The position numbers and the translations under genes were made by a program. Shown piece by piece: positions 26,314 through 34,853 of a stretch of DNA of 64,000 nt (positions within the stretch are counted from its first letter, which is position 1; each line of letters begins with the position of its first letter). The notes beneath the pieces were generated by a model. It was not told where the DNA came from. It saw only the letters and a program-made list of their open reading frames with translations, and did no database searches. The stretch comes from Spirosoma sordidisoli (GTDB taxonomy: Bacteria > Bacteroidota > Bacteroidia > Cytophagales > Spirosomataceae): NCBI RefSeq assembly GCF_004138325.1, contig NZ_SBLB01000002.1:1-64000 (forward strand). Direction: 5' to 3'.

Positions 26314-27888
26314 ATGAAACAGCTTCTCGCAGGATTTGTCATCTGGTTTTCGGTCAGTACCAACGGACTGGCCCAGTCGACGGGGCAGCCCGGTCCCGCC
26401 AAACTACCCCGCATTGCCATTGCCGGTCTGGGCATTGAGTCGAGCACGTTTTCGCCGGCGCTGACCCACGAAGAAGCATTCCATGCGCGGTATGGCCCGG
26501 AGGTGTTCAATGCCTATCCGTTCATGATGCCGGTGTCGCCCCTGCGTAAACAGGCGCTCTGGCTGCCTACCGTTGTCGGTAAATCGCTGCCGGGCGGAGC
26601 CGTAACGCGGGAGGCCTACGAGTCGCTGGTGACCAAAACCCTCGATTCACTGAAGAAGTACGGCCCTTACGACGGACTCTATTTCGACATCCACGGCGCT
26701 ATGAGTGTGGTCGGACTCGACGATCCGGAAGGGGATTTCCTGACTCGCATCCGGCAGGTGATTGGCTACAAAACGATTGTTTCGACATCTATGGATCTGC
26801 ATGGCAACGTGTCGTGGCGATTGGCTCAGCAGACAGACCTGATGACCTGCTACCGGATGGCTCCGCACGAAGACGCCATGCAAACCAAAGAACGGGCCGT
26901 AGTCAACCTGCTCGAGCGTATCAAAAGCGGGAAGGGCAAACCCGCCTACAAAGCCTGGATACCCGTGCCAATCCTGCTGCCGGGCGAGAAAACCAGCACC
27001 CGCATCGAGCCAGGCCGGAGCCTGTATCAGCAGGTAGAACCAGCCTCGAAGCAGGTTGGTATTGTTGATGCCGCCATCTGGATCGGCTACGCCTGGGCCG
27101 ACGAACCCCGCAATCAGGCGGTGGTGATGGTTACCGGCGACGATAAAGCCGCCGTAACCCAGGCGGCTGAGAAACTGGCCCGCAACTTCTGGAGCGTTCG
27201 GCATCAGTTCGACTTCGTTGCTCCTACCGGTCCGCTGGAAAAATGCCTGGCCGACGCGCTGGCCAGCCCCAAACATCCGTTTTTTATCAGCGATACGGGC
27301 GATAACCCGACGGCGGGTGGAGCGGGCGACGTAACCTGGACCCTCACCCAGCTGCTGGCCCGACCCGAATTTCAAAAAGCCGACGGCCCGTCGCTGATTT
27401 ACGCGTCGATTCCCGATGCGGACCTGGTGCAGAAAGCCATCGCGGCCGGTGTGGGTGGTTTGGTAGAAGGAACGGCTGGTGCCCGGGTTGATGCGCGGTT
27501 TGCGTCCCCCGTCAAACTTAAAGGAACGGTAACCTCAATCGTTCGTGGGGATAAAGATGCGGAAGTGGAAGTCGTCGTCAACGTGGGCAGTATCTACGTC
27601 ATCGTCACCCAGAAACGGAAGCCCTACCATAAGGAAATCGATTTTACCCGGCTCGGCCTCAAGCCCCGCGAAGCCGATATCGTTGTGGTCAAGATTGGCT
27701 ATCTCGAACCTGAGCTCTATGCCATGCAGCAGGGCTGGATTATGGCCCTGACACCCGGTGGCGTCAATCAGGATCTGGCCCGGCTTCCCTACAAGCGCAT
27801 CCGACGGCCCATGTTCCCGTTCGACAAAGACATGAAAACGCCCGATCTGTCGGCCCAACTGGTGCCCATCTCCGGAACGTCGAAATAA
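26314..27888 (+). CDS. Exported M81-family (MlrC-like) metallopeptidase
   Basis: A 524-aa protein with a signal peptide (residues 1-20, cleavage after GLAQ). The N-terminal DUF1485 domain shows GLGIESSTFSP, FDIHGAMS, MDLHGNVS and YRMAPHEDAMQT, with several candidate metal-binding His. The C-terminal MlrC domain shows FISDTGDNPTAGG. MlrC takes part in microcystin degradation in Sphingomonas, but most family members occur in organisms that meet no microcystin, so the true substrate is unknown. Its upstream region is shared with the divergent aldo/keto reductase. Confidence 0.85.
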   Translation: MKQLLAGFVIWFSVSTNGLAQSTGQPGPAKLPRIAIAGLGIESSTFSPALTHEEAFHARYGPEVFNAYPFMMPVSPLRKQALWLPTVVGKSLPGGAVTREAYESLVTKTLDSLKKYGPYDGLYFDIHGAMSVVGLDDPEGDFLTRIRQVIGYKTIVSTSMDLHGNVSWRLAQQTDLMTCYRMAPHEDAMQTKERAVVNLLERIKSGKGKPAYKAWIPVPILLPGEKTSTRIEPGRSLYQQVEPASKQVGIVDAAIWIGYAWADEPRNQAVVMVTGDDKAAVTQAAEKLARNFWSVRHQFDFVAPTGPLEKCLADALASPKHPFFISDTGDNPTAGGAGDVTWTLTQLLARPEFQKADGPSLIYASIPDADLVQKAIAAGVGGLVEGTAGARVDARFASPVKLKGTVTSIVRGDKDAEVEVVVNVGSIYVIVTQKRKPYHKEIDFTRLGLKPREADIVVVKIGYLEPELYAMQQGWIMALTPGGVNQDLARLPYKRIRRPMFPFDKDMKTPDLSAQLVPISGTSK

Positions 27889-27902
27889 GCGCTGCCCGTC
27901 CG

Positions 27903-28010
27903 TTAATTGAACGATTGCCGAAAGGCGACGGGCGATAAGCTGGTATGGCTCTTAACTGGTTTGCTGAACGACTGAGGGTATGAACGGGCGGCTGTAGCAA
28001 CGCTTATCTG
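27903..28010 (-). pseudogene. Remnant of an AraC-family regulator (C-terminal end)
   Basis: The minus strand encodes, up to a TAA at 27903-27905, the peptide ISVATAARSYPQSFSKP followed by VKSHTSLSPVAFRQSFN. This matches the last helix-turn-helix and C-terminus of Bacteroidota AraC regulators (pattern YPQSFSK...LSPxxFRQSFN). Upstream the frame stays open to about 28076 but loses recognisable similarity, and there is no start or DNA-binding first half. It is a short decayed fragment between the M81 and NodS-like genes. Confidence 0.55.
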
Positions 28011-28081
28011 ATCAAACAATCTGCCTGCTTTGGGCTTTCTTACAGTATTGGAATCATCAGCAATCAGATAACCTGCTCAAC

Positions 28082-28672
28082 GTGGCTACTAACACCCTTC
28101 CAGCAACTTACTTCGACGATGTATACCGCGCCAGCGATGATCCGTGGGCGTTTGCAACAAGCCCCTACGAACGAGCTAAATACGAAGCAACCGTAGCCGC
28201 TCTGCCCAATGCCCACTATCACAACGGGTTTGAAATAGGCTGCTCGATCGGGGTGCTGAGCGAGATGCTGGCCCGCCGTTGTGAGCAGCTGCTGTCGGTC
28301 GATGCCAGTGAACTGCCGCTGAAAACGGCCCGGCAGCGACTGGCTCCCTATACACATGTCAGCATCGAACAGATGGCCATTCCGGACCAGTTTCCGGACG
28401 GACCGTTCGATCTGATTCTGCTGTCGGAGGTGGGCTATTACCTCTCGCTCGATGACCTGACCCGGGCGCGGCAGCGAATGATCGATACCCTCTCGCCCGG
28501 TGGGCACCTGCTGCTCGTACACTGGACACCCGTAGTCCCTGACTATCCGCTGACGGGCGATCAGGTGCATGACCATTTCATGGCTATTGCCGGCGCTGGC
28601 CAGCCCCTGACCCATCGGCTGAACCAGCGGGCCGACACCTACCGGCTCGATTTGTTTCAGAAACAGCTGTGA
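28082..28672 (+). CDS. NodS-like SAM-dependent methyltransferase
   Basis: A 196-aa protein from a GTG start. It resembles NodS/SAM methyltransferases: YFDDVYRASDDPWAFATS at residues 10-27, SAM motif I FEIGCSIGVLSEMLA (51-65), then LLSVDAS and FDLILLSEVGYYL. NodS N-methylates the deacetylated end of chito-oligosaccharides in rhizobia. A PIG-L deacetylase plus a NodS-type methyltransferase suggests sequential deacetylation and N-methylation of an amino sugar. In other genomes the two are neighbours or fused; here 2.8 kb of other genes separates them. Confidence 0.82.
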   Translation: MATNTLPATYFDDVYRASDDPWAFATSPYERAKYEATVAALPNAHYHNGFEIGCSIGVLSEMLARRCEQLLSVDASELPLKTARQRLAPYTHVSIEQMAIPDQFPDGPFDLILLSEVGYYLSLDDLTRARQRMIDTLSPGGHLLLVHWTPVVPDYPLTGDQVHDHFMAIAGAGQPLTHRLNQRADTYRLDLFQKQL

Positions 28673-28674
28673 CA

Positions 28675-28730
28675 TTGACGGCACAAAAAAACGCGATGGA
28701 TGGCTCCACCGCGTTTTTTTGTGCCGTCAA
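28675..28730. terminator. Strong bidirectional terminator
   Basis: Arms of 26 bp with one mismatch (28675-28700 and 28705-28730) flank a 4-nt loop. Each arm contains a run of seven A or T, so it can stop transcription from both the NodS-like gene and the converging cytochrome gene. Confidence 0.85.
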
Positions 28731-28734
28731 CAAC

Positions 28735-29136
28735 CTACGATTTCTTGGTTGTCGTCTTTTTGGTCGTTGTCGACTTTTTGGTGCTGGTCTTCTTGCCCGT
28801 ATCATCGAGCGAGTTGATCCAGACGGCCAGTTTCATCGCATCTTCCTTGGGAACCTGCTTCATGGCAGCCATTGGAGGGTAGCCCGGCCAGTTGGTAGGA
28901 ACGGGATTGTAGATCAGGTCTACAATCTTCTCATTCGAATAGTTTTTCTTGGCCACATCAACGTACGCCGGACCTACCAGCCGCTGGTTGGGGCGGTGGC
29001 AGGCAATGCAGGTATATTTGCTCATCAGCGCATTCATATCTGCCGGAATATCGGCTGTTGGTGCCTGTGCGTTAACGTTGAATGCAGCTACGGTCAAAGC
29101 GGTCGTAGCGAGGAGGGTACCAAACAATTTTTTCAT
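28735..29136 (-). CDS. Small c-type cytochrome with Lys/Thr-rich tail
   Basis: A 133-aa protein. The start at 29136 (MKKLFG) gives a signal peptide (1-24, cleavage after VNAQA). A single haem-binding CIACH motif lies at 43-47, and Met89 or Met92 (YPPMAAM) is the likely distal ligand, as in cytochrome c551/c552. The last 20 residues are almost only Lys, Thr and Ser, perhaps a periplasmic electrostatic tail. It probably shuttles electrons in the periplasm. A good promoter lies upstream at 29194-29224. Confidence 0.88.
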   Translation of the reverse strand: MKKLFGTLLATTALTVAAFNVNAQAPTADIPADMNALMSKYTCIACHRPNQRLVGPAYVDVAKKNYSNEKIVDLIYNPVPTNWPGYPPMAAMKQVPKEDAMKLAVWINSLDDTGKKTSTKKSTTTKKTTTKKS

Positions 29137-29193
29137 GTGAACCGGGTAAGCGATTAATTGGAAAAAAGAATAGCAGGCTATAGGCAAGCCTCA

Positions 29194-29224
29194 CAAAAAT
29201 AGAGGCTTCAGGATGATAAGCCAA
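29194..29224 (-). promoter_or_regulatory. Promoter of the cytochrome c gene
   Basis: The minus strand has TTGG (29221-29224), a 19-nt spacer and TATTTTTG (29194-29201), close to the Bacteroidota consensus. The -7 box sits in the loop of a 7-bp hairpin (aagcctc/gaggctt, 29186-29208). Confidence 0.55.
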
Positions 29225-29308
29225 TCGAGGCTTGGGATTTTCCTACTAAAACAATTGTCAGACAATAGTTTCTTTAAATCGTTTAAAATAAAAACACATT
29301 TTTTTTCA

Positions 29309-30046
29309 ATGACACCCATCGACCGTTTCTCCGGGCATGCCGGCCTGTACGCTCAGTATCGGATTGATTATCCGGCCGAGTTATTCGATTTCGTGCTCTC
29401 ATTCGTCACAGATCGGCAAAACGCCTGGGATTGTGCCACGGGTAACGGGCAGGTGGCGGGTGCTCTGGCCGAGGTGTTTTCGCATGTCGACGCTACCGAT
29501 ATCAGCGAAGCCCAGCTGGCGCAGGCCGTACAGCACCCGGCCATACATTATCAGCTCTGCACAGCCGAACAGACGCCCTTCGCCGACCATACGTTCGATC
29601 TCGTCACGGTGGCGCAGGCGCTCCACTGGTTCGACGTAGAGGCTTTTCACCGGGAGGTTCGGCGGGTGGCCAAACCGGGTGCCGTACTGGCCGAGTGGGG
29701 GTACGGTCTGGTAGCACTGGGGGAGGAGCTCGACGCTGTGCTGGTTGATTTCTACCGGAACCGGGTCGGGCCGTACTGGGATCCGCAACGCGCCTACATC
29801 GATAATGCCTACGCCACGCTGCCATTTCCGTTTGCCGATCGGCAGCAGGCGTCGTTCACCATTCGGCGCAGCTGGACACTGGATCGGTTCCTGAACTACC
29901 TCCGAACGTGGTCGGCTGTACGTCAGTATATGCACGAGAACGAAGAAGATCCGGTCATCCACCTGGGCGAAACGCTCAAACCCGTTTGGGGGGCGGGAGA
30001 GCGGGAGGTTCAGTTTCCGGTGTTTCTGCGGCTGGGGCGGGTGTAA
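29309..30046 (+). CDS. Class I SAM-dependent methyltransferase
   Basis: A 245-aa protein. The start at 29309 (MTPIDRFSG) follows an AT-rich leader; the longer frame to 29213 lacks similarity. SAM motif I is WDCATGNGQVAGALAE and motif II is FDLVTVAQALHWFD, typical of the Methyltransf_11 group related to Tmt/Crg1 and UbiE enzymes. Substrate unknown. It is divergent from the cytochrome c gene and upstream of the SusC/SusD locus, without an evident functional link. Confidence 0.8.
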   Translation: MTPIDRFSGHAGLYAQYRIDYPAELFDFVLSFVTDRQNAWDCATGNGQVAGALAEVFSHVDATDISEAQLAQAVQHPAIHYQLCTAEQTPFADHTFDLVTVAQALHWFDVEAFHREVRRVAKPGAVLAEWGYGLVALGEELDAVLVDFYRNRVGPYWDPQRAYIDNAYATLPFPFADRQQASFTIRRSWTLDRFLNYLRTWSAVRQYMHENEEDPVIHLGETLKPVWGAGEREVQFPVFLRLGRV

Positions 30047-30153
30047 GTTTCGACCCGGGGCCAGGTCGGGCGTATCGACCTGAAAAAAAACGATTTATGG
30101 CCGTTTTGTATGGTTCTGCAAAGATTAAATAGTACAGACGTATGAGTCAGTTG

Positions 30154-30161
30154 TATATTTG
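30154..30161 (+). promoter_or_regulatory. -7 element of the SusC/SusD locus
   Basis: TATATTTG matches TAnnTTTG and lies 28 nt before the chosen susC start at 30190. The ATG at 30142 lies upstream of this element and cannot be on the same transcript. No good -33 box was found. Confidence 0.45.
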
Positions 30162-30189
30162 CTCTGTAGAACCTAAAACTCAACGATCC

Positions 30190-33100
30190 ATGTGTAGAAT
30201 ACGTTATACACTTCTCCTGGTGTGGGTGGCCGTCTGTGGACTGGCCCATGCCCAGAATCAACAAATTACGGGACGAGTCACGTCACAAAGTGACAAACAG
30301 GGGTTGCCGGGGGTGAGCGTCATCATCAAAGGCAGCACAACCGGTACCGCCACGGATGCCAACGGCGCCTACACCCTGTCAGCGGGGCAGGGCGCTGTGC
30401 TACAGTTCAGCATGATCGGCATGAAGCCGCAGGAAGTGACGGTGGGCAATCAGACCCAGATCAACGTTGAACTGGCCGATGATGCCAAAGCGCTCGAAGA
30501 AGTCGTGGTGGTAGGCTACGGTACCCAGCGCAAGATCGACGTGACAGGGGCCGTTGCGCAGGTAAAAGGCGAAGAGCTGGTTCGGCAACCCGTTCTGTCG
30601 GCAACGCAGGCCCTGCAGAGCAAGGTAGCGGGCGTGCAGGTCATCAACTCCGGCGCCCCCGGTCAGGCGCCCGTTGTCCGGATTCGGGGTACGGGTACGC
30701 TGCTGGGCGGGGCCGATCCGCTGTACGTCGTTGACGGGATTATCACTGAAGATATCCGGAACATCAACACCTCCGACATCACCTCGGTCGATATCCTGAA
30801 AGACGCATCCGCCACCGCCATTTACGGGGTTCGGGCCGCCAACGGGGTGGTGCTGATTACGACAAAGCGCGGTCGGTCGGGAGCTCCGCAGGTCACCTAC
30901 GATGGCTACGTGGGAATTCGCACGCCAGCCAGCCGGGTGAAGATGGCCGATGCACCGTTGTTTGCGCAGTATAACAACGAAGCCGTTCGCTACGACAGCC
31001 AGACCGACCCGCTTCCGTTCGATCCGGCTGCCATTACGGCCAACACCGACTGGTTTCGCGAAATTACCCGTACGGGCATCCAGCATAACCACGCCCTGTC
31101 GGTCAGTGGCGGCACCGAGAAAACGACCTATCTCTTCAGCGCCAGCTACTTCAACGAGAAAGGGATTCTGCGCGGCAATGACTACAACCGGCTGGTGTTG
31201 CGCCTGAACAACGACTATACCCTGTCGCCAGCCCTGAAACTGGGGCATAACCTGAGCCTGGCCAACAGCAACTCGGTCCTGGCCGATGCGGGTAGCGCCC
31301 TGCTCGAAACCACCGACAACATCAGCACGACCTCGCCCGTTCGGGGCAGCGGCTCGGTATATTCGGCCTTCACGAACGCCTACCGGCAGGCCCCGCTGGT
31401 ACCGGTCTACAATCCGGACGGGACCTACGGTTTCACAGCCCGGAACAACGTAGCCAACCCCATTGCGCAGCTCGACTACACCAACTTCGAAGCCAAGGGA
31501 CTGCGGTTGCAGGGGTCGTTTTTCGCGAACCTGACCATTGCCAAGCACATCACCGTTATTTCCAACTTCGGTATCGAGTCCAACGTGCTGCGGTCGTACA
31601 ATTACTCGCCCGTGTACCGGGTGTCGGCTAACCAGCAGAATGCGGTCAGTACCCTAACGGTGGGACGGTCGAACAACGCGCGCTGGCTCTGGACCAACAC
31701 GGCCGAATACGCCAATACCTTTGCCGAACGCCATACGGTGAAAGTCTTGGCCGGTTTCGTGAACGAACGGTTCCAGGGCGATGTGCTGCGGAGCGCCCGG
31801 CAGGATGTGCCGCCCCAGTCGAACTACTTCTACCTGAACACGGGAAATGCCTCAACGGCCACCAACGAACAGACCGGAACCCTCGAAACCCGCCAGTCGT
31901 ACATTGGCCGGGTCAATTATAACTTCGCCGACCGGTACCTGCTGACTGCTACGGCCCGCTATGACGGATCGAGCAAATTCCCGACCAGCAACCGCTGGGG
32001 TTTCTTCCCCTCTATCGGGGCCGGCTGGGTAATCAGTGAGGAGTCGTTCATGCGGGGAAAAACGCCGTTCGATGTGTTGAAAGCCCGCGTCAGCTGGGGG
32101 CAGACGGGTAACGACCGCATTCCGGCCAGTGCGTTCCAGTACACCATTGCCAGCGGACTCGACTACGCGTTCGGACCCGACCAGAGTTCGCAACAGGGCC
32201 GAACCATCACGAACCTGATCGACCCTAACCTCCGGTGGGAAATCACGACCGGTACCGACGTCGGGCTGGAGTTTGCGCTGGCCAAGAACCGGCTGAGTGG
32301 CGAGGTGGCCTACTACCAGAAACGCACCCGGGATGCCCTCTTTCTGCGGCCCATCGACGCTATTTTCGGCGACCTGGATGGGTCGTACCTGACCAATGCG
32401 GCTACGGTACTGAACAAAGGGGTAGAGTTCGGTCTGAACTGGCGCAACTCGGTAAATACTAGTTTCCAGTATAACATCGGGGCCAACGTGACCATGAACC
32501 GCAACCGGCTCGAAGACGTGCAGGGTGGTCTGCCCATCAACGACGGCGGCATCGGCAACGGCCAGTTCACGACCCGCACCGCCGTGGGGCAACCCGTAGG
32601 GTCGTTCTGGGTATGGCAAACGGATGGTATTTTTCAGACGCAGGAGCAGGTCAACAACACGTCAGCTAAGATAGAAGGCACCAAACCCGGCGATTTCCGG
32701 TACGTAGATCAGAACGGAGACGGCACTATCGATGATGAAGACCGCGTCTTCGTTGGATCGTACCAGCCCAGGCTGTACTTCGGCGTCAACGGCGGGTTTA
32801 CCTACCGCAGCATCGACTTCTCGACGGACTGGTACGCCAACTTCGGAAACCAGGTCTACAACGGTAAGAAAGCCCAGCGGTTCGGTAACGAGAACATCGA
32901 AGCCTCGCGGGCTGACCGGTGGACACCCACCAACCCCAGCAATACCGAACCCCGCGCCAGCAATGCCGTACCGGTCTCGTCGACCTACTACGTCGAGTCC
33001 GGCTCGTTTTTCCGGATCAACAATATAACGCTGGGGTACACGCTGCCCAAAACGCTGGTATCGAAGGCAAAACTTAACCGCGCTCGGCTGTACGTGACGG

Positions 33101-33237
33101 CGCAGAACGCACTGACCATCAAGTCGTTTTCGGGTTATTCGCCCGAGCTGCCCGGCGGACCGCTCAACTCGGGTATCGAGCTGAATGCATATCCCGTTAC
33201 ATCAGCTTATCTGGTAGGTATCAATCTCGGATTTTAA
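30190..33237 (+). CDS. susC: SusC/RagA-type TonB-dependent outer-membrane transporter
   Basis: A 1015-aa protein. A signal peptide (1-22, ending AHAQ) is followed by a carboxypeptidase-regulatory-like domain (about 25-100, ITGRVTSQSDKQGLPGVSV), a TonB-plug domain (EEVVVVGYGTQRKIDVTGAV; YVVDGI; VDILKDASATAIYGVRAANG) and a large beta-barrel ending in Phe. SusC proteins import oligosaccharides through the outer membrane together with a SusD lipoprotein, encoded 18 bp downstream. No sigma/anti-sigma pair or hybrid sensor is seen beside it, so its regulator is elsewhere. Confidence 0.95.
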   Translation: MCRIRYTLLLVWVAVCGLAHAQNQQITGRVTSQSDKQGLPGVSVIIKGSTTGTATDANGAYTLSAGQGAVLQFSMIGMKPQEVTVGNQTQINVELADDAKALEEVVVVGYGTQRKIDVTGAVAQVKGEELVRQPVLSATQALQSKVAGVQVINSGAPGQAPVVRIRGTGTLLGGADPLYVVDGIITEDIRNINTSDITSVDILKDASATAIYGVRAANGVVLITTKRGRSGAPQVTYDGYVGIRTPASRVKMADAPLFAQYNNEAVRYDSQTDPLPFDPAAITANTDWFREITRTGIQHNHALSVSGGTEKTTYLFSASYFNEKGILRGNDYNRLVLRLNNDYTLSPALKLGHNLSLANSNSVLADAGSALLETTDNISTTSPVRGSGSVYSAFTNAYRQAPLVPVYNPDGTYGFTARNNVANPIAQLDYTNFEAKGLRLQGSFFANLTIAKHITVISNFGIESNVLRSYNYSPVYRVSANQQNAVSTLTVGRSNNARWLWTNTAEYANTFAERHTVKVLAGFVNERFQGDVLRSARQDVPPQSNYFYLNTGNASTATNEQTGTLETRQSYIGRVNYNFADRYLLTATARYDGSSKFPTSNRWGFFPSIGAGWVISEESFMRGKTPFDVLKARVSWGQTGNDRIPASAFQYTIASGLDYAFGPDQSSQQGRTITNLIDPNLRWEITTGTDVGLEFALAKNRLSGEVAYYQKRTRDALFLRPIDAIFGDLDGSYLTNAATVLNKGVEFGLNWRNSVNTSFQYNIGANVTMNRNRLEDVQGGLPINDGGIGNGQFTTRTAVGQPVGSFWVWQTDGIFQTQEQVNNTSAKIEGTKPGDFRYVDQNGDGTIDDEDRVFVGSYQPRLYFGVNGGFTYRSIDFSTDWYANFGNQVYNGKKAQRFGNENIEASRADRWTPTNPSNTEPRASNAVPVSSTYYVESGSFFRINNITLGYTLPKTLVSKAKLNRARLYVTAQNALTIKSFSGYSPELPGGPLNSGIELNAYPVTSAYLVGINLGF

Positions 33238-33255
33238 GTTAAGCACTCAACAGAC

Positions 33256-34752
33256 ATGAAACGGATTCATAAATCAATGGCTATAGCCCTGGTAGGCGGG
33301 CTTTCACTGGTAACCTCGTGCCAGAATTTTCTGGACGTACCACCGCAGGGGCAGCAAACCCCAACCGACTTCTTCTCGAGTAACCCCGACGCGGCTACCA
33401 CGCTCGTGAACGCCGTTTACGCCAAGATGCTCGACTGGAATTTTCACTCGTTCTCCTGGAACGGGGTAACAAGTATGACCTCCGACGATGCGGAGAAAGG
33501 TAGCTCGCCGGGCGATACGGGTACGGACAAAGACCAGCTCGACAACCTGACCTTTACGCCGTCGAGCCTGTCGTTCAACGAAGTATGGGTTGGGCAGTAC
33601 GAAGGCGTTGCCCGCGCCAATCAGGCGTTGACCAACCTGCCAAACCTGACGATCGGCGATACGCTCAAAAACCGGCTCGTTGGCGAGGCTAGTTTTCTGC
33701 GGGCTTATTTTTACTTCAATCTGGTCCGCTGTTTCGGGGGCGTGCCGCTGATCACTACAGTGGCCGACCCGACCAACCCAACCGATATTGAGCAGGGGCG
33801 GGTCAGGGCCACGCGTGAACAGGTCTACGCGCTGATTGAACGTGATCTGCAAACGGCCGTCACGAATCTGCCCGAAAAAACGCAGTATGGCACCGCCGAT
33901 CTGGGCCGGGCCAGCAAAGGTGCCGCCAAAGCGCTGCTGGCCAAAGTGTCGATGTACCAGAAAAAATGGAATGTGGTGCAGCAGCTGACCGACGAGATCA
34001 TTGCATCGGGCCAGTATTCGCTGTTGCCGAACTACGGTGAGATCTGGCGCGAGTCGTCGGAGAACGGGCCGGAGTCGGTTTTCGAGATTCAGGGTAAAGG
34101 AACGACGCCCAACCGGGGGGTGCAGGGGTATTTTGAAAGTCAGGGCGCCCGGGGCGACGGTGGCTGGGGCTGGGGTTTCAACGTGCCGACCGAAGACCTG
34201 GAAAAAGCCTATAGCGTGGGTGATACCCGCAAAGACGGTACGATCATCCGGCGCGGCACTACGCTCTGGGACGGGCAGGTGGTAAGCGCCAATGCCGAAA
34301 ATCCACGGTATAATTTCAAGGCGTACATCAGCCGCACCCGCGAGTCCTATAACGGCGACAACTGGGAAACCAACAAGAATATTCGGGTATTGCGTTATGC
34401 CGAAGTGCTGCTCATGAATGCCGAAGCGGCCAACGAACTCGGTCAGTCGGCCAAGGCGCTGACATCGCTCAACCTGGTTCGGGCGCGGGCGCGGGGTGGT
34501 GCTACGGGGGTTGTGCCCAACGTAACCACCACGGCGCAGGCCGCCCTGCGGACGGCCATCTGGAACGAACGGCGTCTGGAGCTGGCCTTCGAGCATGATC
34601 GCTGGTTCGACCTGGTGCGTCAGGGACGGGCTGCCGAGGTGCTGCGGGCCCAGGGCAAGAATTTTGTGGTGGGTAAGCACGAACTGTTCCCCATTCCGCA
34701 GAACCAGATTCAGCTGAGCGGGGGCGCGCTAACCCAGAACCCCGGCTACTAA
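33256..34752 (+). CDS. susD: SusD/RagB-family glycan-binding lipoprotein
   Basis: A 498-aa lipoprotein, lipidated Cys at position 22 (SLVTSCQ). It carries the SusD N-terminal domain (NFLDVPPQGQQTPTDFF), the TPR-like helical core (EGVARANQALTNLP; ASFLRAYFYFNLVRCFGGVPL) and the C-terminal signature RRLELAFEHDRWFDLVR. It acts as the lid of the SusC transporter. A terminator follows, so the next glycosidase gene may be expressed partly independently. Confidence 0.95.
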   Translation: MKRIHKSMAIALVGGLSLVTSCQNFLDVPPQGQQTPTDFFSSNPDAATTLVNAVYAKMLDWNFHSFSWNGVTSMTSDDAEKGSSPGDTGTDKDQLDNLTFTPSSLSFNEVWVGQYEGVARANQALTNLPNLTIGDTLKNRLVGEASFLRAYFYFNLVRCFGGVPLITTVADPTNPTDIEQGRVRATREQVYALIERDLQTAVTNLPEKTQYGTADLGRASKGAAKALLAKVSMYQKKWNVVQQLTDEIIASGQYSLLPNYGEIWRESSENGPESVFEIQGKGTTPNRGVQGYFESQGARGDGGWGWGFNVPTEDLEKAYSVGDTRKDGTIIRRGTTLWDGQVVSANAENPRYNFKAYISRTRESYNGDNWETNKNIRVLRYAEVLLMNAEAANELGQSAKALTSLNLVRARARGGATGVVPNVTTTAQAALRTAIWNERRLELAFEHDRWFDLVRQGRAAEVLRAQGKNFVVGKHELFPIPQNQIQLSGGALTQNPGY

Positions 34753-34774
34753 CCAGACCGAAATCGTTTTACTG

Positions 34775-34813
34775 GCCCGTGAGGATCGATACTCCGACCT
34801 CACGGGCTTTTTT
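34775..34813 (+). terminator. Terminator after susD
   Basis: A 10-bp stem (gcccgtgagg / cctcacgggc) with an inner extension is followed by six T. It lies between susD and the glucanase gene; readthrough would be needed for one operon. Confidence 0.8.
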
Positions 34814-34853
34814 ACCCGCTCCGAAACGAGCCTGGTCAATTGGACGAAACCCT

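Noticed and set aside
33304..34680. A 458-codon minus-strand frame opposite SusD
   Set aside because: A shadow of a well-supported SusD gene with no recognisable domain.
34779..34853. Start of the glucanase gene at 34779
   Set aside because: This segment lies within the susD terminator and gives no signal sequence; the start at 34854 begins with a lipoprotein signal.
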